From positions 1 to 6,729 of the forward strand of contig CAZDYI010000042.1 of NCBI GenBank assembly GCA_964509765.1: a stretch of DNA of 6,729 bases. Direction: 5' to 3'. Position 1 is the first letter of the stretch, and every line of letters starts with the position of its first letter. The DNA is from CAZDYI01 sp964509765. Its GTDB lineage: Bacteria > Pseudomonadota > Gammaproteobacteria > Tethybacterales > Tethybacteraceae. Both the position numbers and the translations under genes were made by a program. Under the pieces are notes generated by a model, which made no database searches, was not told the DNA's origin, and saw nothing but the letters and a program-made list of their open reading frames with translations. This document shows positions 1 to 6,300 of the stretch, one piece after another.

Positions 1-1
1 A

Positions 2-1627
2 GTGAGGGCAGTGTGCTGGGCGGCATCCTGCGCCATCTTTCCGGCGTTCTTGCTGATATTGGACTCGTTTCCCAGCATTTCCAAATGGGTTGTGAGCCAA
101 TATGAACAGATCTCGTTGCCACTTCACAGCGCGGCGAGCGAGGGCGATGCAGCGGAAATGTCCCGGCTGATCGCAGAAGGAGAAGATCCCGAATTGCGCA
201 ACAGCGAGGGTGAAACCCCCTTGCATGTTGCTGTGGAAGCAGGAAATTACTCCGCTGTTGATGCCTTGTTGGCAGCAGGCGCTGATCCATCCGCCGACAA
301 CGGCTGGCAACGCACTCCGTTGCATTACGCAGCTCGGCTGGGGCATGTCGAGGTAGCGCAAAATTTGATTGATTACGGTGCGAAAGTCGACTGGCCTGGT
401 GATGGCGGACGCACTCCTTTGTTACTGGCGGCGGAGTACGGGCACGATCAAGTTGTTTCAGTGCTGATTGATGCCGGAGCGGAGATTGACAGAACATATT
501 TCGACGTCACACCATTGGGATATGCAGCGTCACAAGGGCATCAGTCTGCTGTCAAAGAATTAATATCTGCGGGTGCTGATGTCAACGGAGACGCTGAACA
601 CGGAGCTACGCCTCCACTAAAAATTGCTTCAAGTTACGGCCGTAAGGATGTGATAACAATCTTACTTTCTTCTGGTGCAAATATCAATGATGGTGAACCA
701 GTTCTAAGTGTTTCGGGCGCGTTTCCAAGACCTAGACATCGACTTCCAGAATTCAATGATTCGCTGGCAGTATTGATTATTTCCGGAGCAGATGTACACA
801 AAGCAGGCGGTTACTATAAGTTGCCACCATTGTATTGGGCAATTATCAGAGAGAACCATGTCGGGATATCGTTATTGTTAGAGGCAAATGTGGATCCTGA
901 TAAGAAGTTCAGTTCCGATAGTATCGAAGAATACGACGTGGTGATTACCAGACATCTAACTGATTCTGCCTCCAAAATTAAGGAAATATTTGGATATGAG
1001 AAATACGGACAGAGGCACAGCGCAATTGAGGATCGACGAAGCATTTCTCCATTGCATTATGCAATTTCACGCGCAGATTTCGTCGCGGCAAAATTGCTAT
1101 TGGATGCCGGCGCTGACATCGATGCGCAACAGACCAACGGCATGACATCGCTTCATTTTGCGATCGACCGCTACAACGACCGAAATCTAGTTCGCTGGCT
1201 GTTGGACCATGGTGCGGATCCGAACGTTCAGGACGTGTCAGGAGCGTCCCCTTTGCATTATGCCGCGTTCATGGGCTATGACAATTCCGTGCGTATGTTG
1301 CTAGACGCTGGAGCTGATGTCAATGCCGCCAACATTGTGGGAATGACGCCATTCGACTATGCAGGATGCCTGAAGCACGGTGGCACCCAAGAGTTACTGT
1401 CAATTTACGGTGCCACAGAGCTAGGCGGCCGAGATCACCACACAGTTGACGAGGTATGTGAAATATTACTTGGTGAATACGCCCCATGGGAGCTTCGGTT
1501 TGTTGCTATGGTATCGCCCATGATTGTTGGAATATCGATTTGGGATGATCGAATTTCGCTCCCAAGAACTTCACCTGCCAAATTGGGCAAGGATATAGTA
1601 AGAGTTCTCTGTTGTATAGAGATATAG
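2..1627 (+). CDS. Ankyrin-repeat protein, 5' end at or beyond window edge
   Basis: This is an open frame of 541 codons ending in TAG. Ankyrin repeats are helix-turn-helix scaffolds that bind other proteins; the partner is unknown. Residues 1-38 contain a hydrophobic run (about 5-21, including FPAFLLIL) that could be a signal anchor or membrane segment. Repeats then follow at about 33-residue spacing, with TPLHxAA and LLxAGADxN signatures: about 39-70, 71-103, 104-137, 138-170, 171-203 and 204-236. Two degenerate repeats (about 237-300) and a non-repeat insert (about 300-350) come next. Four more repeats run from about 351 to 480, for example SPLHYAISR and SPLHYAAFMG. The last 60 residues are not ankyrin-like and contain a hydrophobic patch (FVAMVSPMIVGISIW). 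The GTG at base 2 could be a start, but no upstream sequence is available to test it. The final codons lie in an 11-bp inverted repeat flanking the downstream IS, so the C-terminus may not be native. The ankyrin assignment is firm; the cellular role is unknown. Confidence 0.9.
   Translation: MRAVCWAASCAIFPAFLLILDSFPSISKWVVSQYEQISLPLHSAASEGDAAEMSRLIAEGEDPELRNSEGETPLHVAVEAGNYSAVDALLAAGADPSADNGWQRTPLHYAARLGHVEVAQNLIDYGAKVDWPGDGGRTPLLLAAEYGHDQVVSVLIDAGAEIDRTYFDVTPLGYAASQGHQSAVKELISAGADVNGDAEHGATPPLKIASSYGRKDVITILLSSGANINDGEPVLSVSGAFPRPRHRLPEFNDSLAVLIISGADVHKAGGYYKLPPLYWAIIRENHVGISLLLEANVDPDKKFSSDSIEEYDVVITRHLTDSASKIKEIFGYEKYGQRHSAIEDRRSISPLHYAISRADFVAAKLLLDAGADIDAQQTNGMTSLHFAIDRYNDRNLVRWLLDHGADPNVQDVSGASPLHYAAFMGYDNSVRMLLDAGADVNAANIVGMTPFDYAGCLKHGGTQELLSIYGATELGGRDHHTVDEVCEILLGEYAPWELRFVAMVSPMIVGISIWDDRISLPRTSPAKLGKDIVRVLCCIEI
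1614..1624 (+). repeat. Outer 11-bp inverted repeat, left copy
   Basis: GTATAGAGATA here is the exact reverse complement of TATCTCTATAC at 3266-3276. The two copies bracket the IS1380-type element, 18 bp outside its left terminal repeat and 3 bp outside its right one. The left copy encodes the last residues of the ankyrin protein and abuts its TAG stop. It may be an outer part of the mobile unit or a stem already present at the insertion site. Confidence 0.65.
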
Positions 1628-1642
1628 GACGGAGTGCATCAC

Positions 1643-1662
1643 CCCAAAATGACCAATAGAAA
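1643..1662 (+). repeat. Left terminal inverted repeat of IS1380-type element
   Basis: The segment begins CCCAAAATGACC and ends TAGAAA. Its reverse complement matches 3243-3262 at 18 of 20 positions, with only the two bases between the blocks differing. The next base outward (C1642) does not pair with the right side (T3263), so the repeat stops here. Confidence 0.85.
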
Positions 1663-1680
1663 CCCAGGTCCGGACTAATA

Positions 1681-1716
1681 AACACGGACCAAGCCAGTAA
1701 CGGCAAGGCCCGTGTT
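1681..1716 (+). promoter_or_regulatory. Hairpin in IS left arm, upstream of transposase start
   Basis: AACACGG at 1681-1687 pairs perfectly with CCGTGTT at 1710-1716. Inside it, CC(1689-1690)/GG(1707-1708) and GCC(1693-1695)/GGC(1702-1704) can also pair around a six-base loop, separated by a symmetric AA/AA internal loop. No T-run follows, so it is unlikely to be an intrinsic terminator. Many insertion sequences carry 5' hairpins that limit translation from read-through transcripts; that role is inferred here. Confidence 0.5.
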
Positions 1717-1753
1717 ACATTTGCTCGCTGAACTAACCAGCACCCAATGGGTG

Positions 1754-1759
1754 AAGGGG
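1754..1759 (+). promoter_or_regulatory. Probable ribosome binding site of the transposase
   Basis: AAGGGG lies 8 bases before the GTG at 1768 and is in frame with the transposase. The in-frame ATG at 1747 has no purine-rich site upstream (AACCAGCACCC), so the GTG is the better start. An in-frame TGA at 1729-1731 rules out starts further upstream. Confidence 0.5.
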
Positions 1760-1767
1760 CAATCGCA

Positions 1768-3039
1768 GTGTCAGTTTACCATACTCCCCTCGAGCTGGTC
1801 CTGGGCAAGGGCGAACATTCGGCTCACGGCGGCGATCATCTGCTGCATATTGTGATCGAGCATCTGGGCTTGATGGAGGAGGCCAACCGCTTGCTGGGCG
1901 GACCGTCGAGCAACCGCGGCCACAGCAACGCGGAGCTGCTCAGGACAGTGATCCACATGTTGCACATAGGGGTCGAGCGGGTTTGGGACGTGTCGTTGCT
2001 GGAGGACGACTTCCTGGCTTCGGACCCGACGAGCAGGCAGGCTCTGGAGAGGTTGTTGTTGCGTGTGTCGGACAGGTATCCGCAGGTGGAGAGGCTGATG
2101 GACGTGGTGGCGGAGCGTTGCATGTGCGACGTTTCGCTGCCGGGTCCTGGCAAGCGCCCGGGCCGGATGGTGGACATCGACGAGCAGGAGTTCTCGTGCG
2201 GGAAGGGGTACCCAGAGATGACGCGCAAGGGCGAGCTCGGCATGACGCAGACACTCTGGTGTTCGACTCCGCGAGGGGGACGTGGCTGGCGGGCCGCCTG
2301 GATCCGGGCAACAGCGTTCCGGGGACCGGCCGCAGCGACGTGCTGACTGTGGCTCACCGGCGTCTGGATCAGCGCAGTGCGCGCGGACGCAGCGTACAGC
2401 AACAAGGAGATCATCAACTGGTGCCAGGACAACGGAGTGGGATTTGTGATCCGCCACAACTTCCGCCGGGGCAAGGACGGTGTGCTTGACGGCATGGACG
2501 AGAAGGCATGGTAACTGATCGACGAGGACCTCAAGGGCAGCCGGCACGAGGCGGTGGTCGTCCCGCACTGGATGGAAGGCTGCAGGGAGTCCCACTGGCT
2601 GCACCTGTACCGCAAGGTCGGCCCCAGAGTGCAGGAGGAACTGTTCGAGCCGAAGGTGATCGGCATCTCGACCAGCCTCGACGTGCGCTGTCCGAAGGAG
2701 TTGCGCAAGCTCTACAACATGCGCGGCGACCGGTGCGAGAACCGGCTCAAGGAGTACAGCTCGGACCTTGCCAGGGACAAGTTGCCGTCGGCCAAGCTGA
2801 TGCCCAACCGGGACTGGGCGGCTATCAACGCCATCGCCTACAACCTGTTCCTGCTGATGCGCCGCATCATGTTCCCGGGCTTCCGGCCGCGCTTCAAGAT
2901 CTTCAGGCCGACGGTCTACTCAGTCTGCTACCGATTGGTCTGGACCGGCGGGCGGAAGTGCCTGAGCATGGGGAACGAAAGGATGTACCACAAGCTCGTG
3001 CGATTGGAGAGGATGCTCATCAAGGCTCTCGCGCCATAA
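1768..3039 (+). pseudogene. IS1380-family DDE transposase, frameshifted with internal stop
   Basis: The gene would encode a cut-and-paste DDE transposase of about 423 residues, which fits the family. The N-terminal part (to about 2245) has the helical region with SNRGHSNAELL and the first catalytic Asp motif, VDIDEQEF (2170-2193). Homology then moves one frame back for about 100 bp (TLVFDSARG, LAGRLDPGNS). It returns to the original frame near 2347, just after a TGA at 2344-2346. RADAAYSNKEI carries the second catalytic Asp (2386-2388), and YNMRGDRCENRLKE carries the acidic Glu region (codons 2737 and 2752). The C-terminus has the typical AIAYNLFLLMRR helix and ends at TAA 3037-3039. A further TAA interrupts the frame at 2512-2514. 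The catalytic residues survive, but three lesions make a functional product unlikely. A GTG start is chosen because it has a Shine-Dalgarno. The family call rests on motif recall; sequencing error is an alternative explanation for the paired shifts but does not account for the TAA. Confidence 0.82.
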
Positions 3040-3242
3040 ACCGCCGGGACCGAAATGGACAAGCAGACCTCTGCCCTTTCCCTCAACCGGAAACGGGGAT
3101 CCGAGCGCCTCATGCGGACATCGCCTAGCCAGGAAAACAGCCCCGTAACACTGTTTTTCGCCCCGGTTTTATGTTTCGGGAGTTTCTGAAATGCTGCTGG
3201 CTGAAAACGACAGGCCAGTTTCGCGAAAACGGCATGTCTTGA
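3040..3242 (+). other. Non-coding right arm of the IS, with small inverted repeats
   Basis: No convincing gene is present in these roughly 200 bases. Bases 3132-3140 can pair with 3151-3159 (core AAAACAG/CTGTTTT) around a 10-base loop; a T-run sits inside the descending arm, making at best a weak terminator for the transposase. A 10-bp palindrome TTTCGCGAAA lies at 3219-3228, and GAAAACG occurs twice (3203-3209 and 3225-3231), close to the terminal repeat. Such subterminal motifs could be transposase contacts, which is inference. Confidence 0.45.
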
Positions 3243-3262
3243 TTTCTAACGGTCATTTTGGG
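3243..3262 (-). repeat. Right terminal inverted repeat of IS1380-type element
   Basis: The segment begins TTTCTA and ends GGTCATTTTGGG. It is the reverse complement of 1643-1662 except at the two bases 3249-3250. It marks the IS right end 71 bp before the RTX start codon. Confidence 0.85.
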
Positions 3263-3265
3263 TGT

Positions 3266-3276
3266 TATCTCTATAC
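3266..3276 (-). repeat. Outer 11-bp inverted repeat, right copy
   Basis: TATCTCTATAC is the perfect reverse complement of 1614-1624. It sits 3 bp outside the IS right end and within the presumed promoter region of the RTX gene. Confidence 0.65.
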
Positions 3277-3298
3277 GGAATTTATTGCTATCCCCATG

Positions 3299-3304
3299 TA
3301 TAAT
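3299..3304 (+). promoter_or_regulatory. Candidate -10 box of the RTX gene
   Basis: A perfect TATAAT lies 29 bases before the start codon, which would give a leader of roughly 20-25 nt. At the ideal spacing the -35 position reads CGGAAT, which is a poor match. The promoter may therefore be activator-dependent, or the match may be coincidental. The IS right end is about 37 bp upstream, too far to supply the -35 itself. Confidence 0.4.
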
Positions 3305-3322
3305 TGAACTGACACTCGGTGC

Positions 3323-3327
3323 AGGAG
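3323..3327 (+). promoter_or_regulatory. Ribosome binding site of the RTX gene
   Basis: AGGAG ends 6 bases before the ATG at 3334. An in-frame TAG at 3331-3333 directly precedes the ATG, so the coding region cannot begin further upstream. A second ATG at 3400 also has a GGAG (3391-3394) and would give a protein 22 residues shorter. Confidence 0.7.
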
Positions 3328-3333
3328 TACTAG

Positions 3334-6300
3334 ATGGGAGAGACGACCAGTGGCGAATCTGATTCAAGCCAGAACCAGCAGACCACTGCTGGAGCGACAA
3401 TGGGCTACTGTGATGGCGACGGAAGCCAAGGTTCGGTTAGTCGGCATGACAACAATGCAAACAACTGCATTAAGCGGCATATAGACCCGTGCGTCAATGA
3501 CGATGCGCAACAATGTGATTCGGACGATTCGGAGGATTCGAGTTTCTGGGATGACTTGTTTCCTGATCCGATATTGCCTTGGGATTGGCCGGATTTTCCG
3601 TGGCCTCCCATAGGAGACCAGCCTGCATCCCCGCTGATACTGGACCTTGACGGAGATGGGGTCGAGGCAGATGTGTCTGCTTATTTCGACCACGGCGGAG
3701 ACGGCTTCATGGAGTCGGGGAGTTGGGTCGGCCTAGACGACGGGATGCTGGTGTGGGACCGCGACGGCGACGGGCAAATAAGGGACGGAACGGAGCTGTT
3801 CGGCGACAGCACCGTGCTGTCAGGCGGCGGCATGGCTTCGGACGGCTTTGCGGCTTTGGCGGAGCTGGACACGAACGGCGACGGTGTGGTCAGCGCCTCC
3901 GACAGCGACTGGGGGTCTTTGCGCCTGATGGTTTGGACGGACAGCGACGGCGACGGCACCAAGGAGTCGATGGTGTTGGAGACGCTCTCGTCGCATAATG
4001 TCGTCTCGCTGGGAACGGTGGGCGCGGCGTCCGACCATGTTGACACCGGGGGCAACGAGCACCGTCTTGTGGGGAGATACACAAAGACCGGCGGCGCCAC
4101 CGGGACGATGACAGACGTATGGCTGCAGACGGACAAGCAGAAATCAGTGTATCTCGGAACGTCCATTCCGGTGCACAGCGCGACTATCAGCACGTTGCCG
4201 GACATCGTAGGGTCCGGCCGTGTGTATGACCTTCGCGATGCGATGGCCTTGGACGGGGCGAGCCGTCTGGCGCCGACGTATTACGGTGACGCGCGAAGCG
4301 AAACCCGGACGCTGGAACAGCTTGTCCAGGCCTTGACAGACGCAACAGATTCATCTTCTCGTGACGAGCTAGCAGAGAAGGTTCTGCTACGCTGGGCTGG
4401 GGCAGAGGGGGCAGTTGCCTCGGATTACTGGCATGGCGGGGATTTTGCCTACTCCACGCCACAGAAGCTGGCGGTTGTGGAGGCATTTCAGGGCGAACAG
4501 TGGCGTAAGGGCGAGGGATATCGTCATCCGGCTGCAGTAACAGCCCAGAACATCAACCTGAGCTACAACGTTCTGGTGGAGCGCGTGCGTGCCGAGATAC
4601 TGAGTCAGACTAGCATGTCGGATATGTTTGACGCAATCGCGATTACCTTGGATGGTGAGGCAGTGTCTGAGGGAACTGATGTTAGCGATGCTGATCCAGA
4701 CTCACTTGGCCTGGACTTCAGCGGTGTGTCTGCTGTAGAGGGAGCGTCTTCCCGCATAGGTGAGTTCCTGCGTACGCTTGCTGCGCTGAATCCATTGTCT
4801 TCTGAGGTTCAGACTGCTTTGGAGGCGGAATCGTCCGAATGGGCATATGAATATCGATATCACGGGAGTTTTCTGACCGGGATGGTTTCTGACGGTCTCG
4901 CACAGGTTGACGATTTGTATCTTGGCGACGAAGGTTCGGGCACGTTTAGGAGCGCTGACGGCGGGGCGGATGTGCTTGCTGGTCTTGGCGGATCGGACAT
5001 TTACCAGCTGGGGCCGGGCACGGGCCATGATGTTATAGACGAGGACCGCCAGGGCCGTAACGGCGGCAGGGAGGCGACGGACGTCGTCATGGTCGCTCCG
5101 GGTGTTGCGCGCGCAAACGTATTGCTGAGCCGTGAAGGTCACGATTTGGTCATCGGGATCAAGGGTTCGGACGGCTCCGTGACCGACAGTCTTCGGGTGC
5201 TGGGTCATTATTCCAACGAAGATGCGAGGATTGAGCGAGTGGAGCTGTCCGACGGTACGGTATACGGAGCGGAAGACTTCGCGGAGGTGTCCCTGTCCGG
5301 TGGCGTGGGTACATCGGGCTCGGACAGTTTCGATGACTCACTCTCAGCAAGCGCTGCAGTCGTGCAGCAGGGCGGCGCCGGCTCTGACACGTACCTGCTG
5401 GGCCGCGGGACAGGGGAAACCACAGTAGACGAGCATCACCTGAACCAAGGTGGCGGATCGGCTGGTGACGCGATCAGGCTCAAGTCGGGCTTGGGGCTGA
5501 CAGACGTGAAGCTCACCCGTTCAGGTGCCGACCTTGTGGTCGGCTTGGTGGGAACAAACGGCGCGGTCTCTGACAGCCTTACGGTCAAGGGACAGTTCCT
5601 TCACGGGTCGGCTCGGGTCGAGCGTCTGGAGTCCAGTGACGGCACGTTGTTGCTGGACTTGGAGACGGCGCAGGCTGGTCTCGCGCTGCTCAACGGCTCC
5701 GCAGGAGGAGTGATCGAGGGCATTGGCGGCGGGGTCGCGGACACGTTCGGCTCGGACGGAGGAACGGACACCTTCCGCGGCCGCTCTGGAGACGACGTGT
5801 ATGTCCTCGACGCAGGAAGCGGAACGGACTTCGTCGAGGAGGGCCACGGCAACCGCGTGGCCGGTGACGGCGGGGACACGGTGAGGATGGGAGCGGGGAT
5901 CACGTCGTCTGACGTCCGGCTGAGCCGGATGATGTGGGACCTGGTGGTCGAGTTGCTTGACGACGACGGCGATGTGTCCGACACGCTGACGGTCCGCGAT
6001 CAGTACCGTCACAGTTGGGCAGGCGTGGAGAAGGTCGTCCTGGACGACGGGACGGTCCTGTGGGATGCGGCCGCGATAGCCGCGCTGCCCCATTCAGGTC
6101 CGACACACACTGCCGGAACGTTGATTCGCGGGACTGCTTCGGGGGATTACCTGTACGGCAGCGACACGGTCAGCGACGTGTTCGATTCTGACGCAGGGGG
6201 AAACGACCGGCTGCACGGCGGGTCCGGCGACGATGAGTATCGTCTGGGAAGCGGCACCGGCTTCGACGTGATCCGCGAGGACTACACGGCAGGGGGAAGC

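Larger units (their letters stand above)
1643..3262 (+). mobile_element. IS1380-family insertion sequence, decayed
   Basis: This 1620-bp element is delimited by 20-bp terminal inverted repeats that match at 18 of 20 positions. It contains one degenerate DDE transposase gene in the left-to-right orientation. Length, ends beginning CCC, and transposase motifs (DID, RADAAY, YNMRGxxxEN) fit the IS1380 family, which usually spans about 1.6-1.7 kb. The left non-coding arm is about 105 bp and holds a hairpin; the right arm is about 200 bp. IS1380 elements normally create short target duplications, but none is visible: the bases outside are GCATCAC on the left and TGTTATC on the right. The element is probably immobile by its own means because its transposase is broken, though the ends could still be used by a related intact copy. 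The boundaries were read by eye and not compared with a database. Confidence 0.82.

Noticed and set aside
1747..1749. ATG start of the transposase
   Set aside because: It has no Shine-Dalgarno upstream. The in-frame GTG at 1768 with AAGGGG 8 bases before it is better supported, although ATG cannot be excluded.
2240..2350. Programmed ribosomal frameshifting in the transposase
   Set aside because: No A-rich or other slippery heptamer lies at the junctions. A single shift would not give a full product, and the TAA at 2512 would still stop translation.
1771..2708. Long minus-strand open frames opposite the transposase
   Set aside because: They are Arg/His/Pro- or Ser-rich, resemble no family I know, and lie antisense to clear transposase motifs, so they are frame shadows of GC-rich coding DNA.
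3132..3159. Strong intrinsic terminator after the transposase
   Set aside because: The stem is A/T-rich with a 10-base loop, and the T-run is part of the stem rather than following it.
4684..4710. FrpC-type self-processing Asp-Pro site (ADPDS)
   Set aside because: A lone DP dipeptide is not enough. I could not recognise the surrounding self-processing module.
3681..6106. Minus-strand open frames and short plus-strand frames across the RTX gene
   Set aside because: The plus-strand RTX frame is continuous with strong domain signatures. The others are low-complexity shadows of repeated GC-rich codons.
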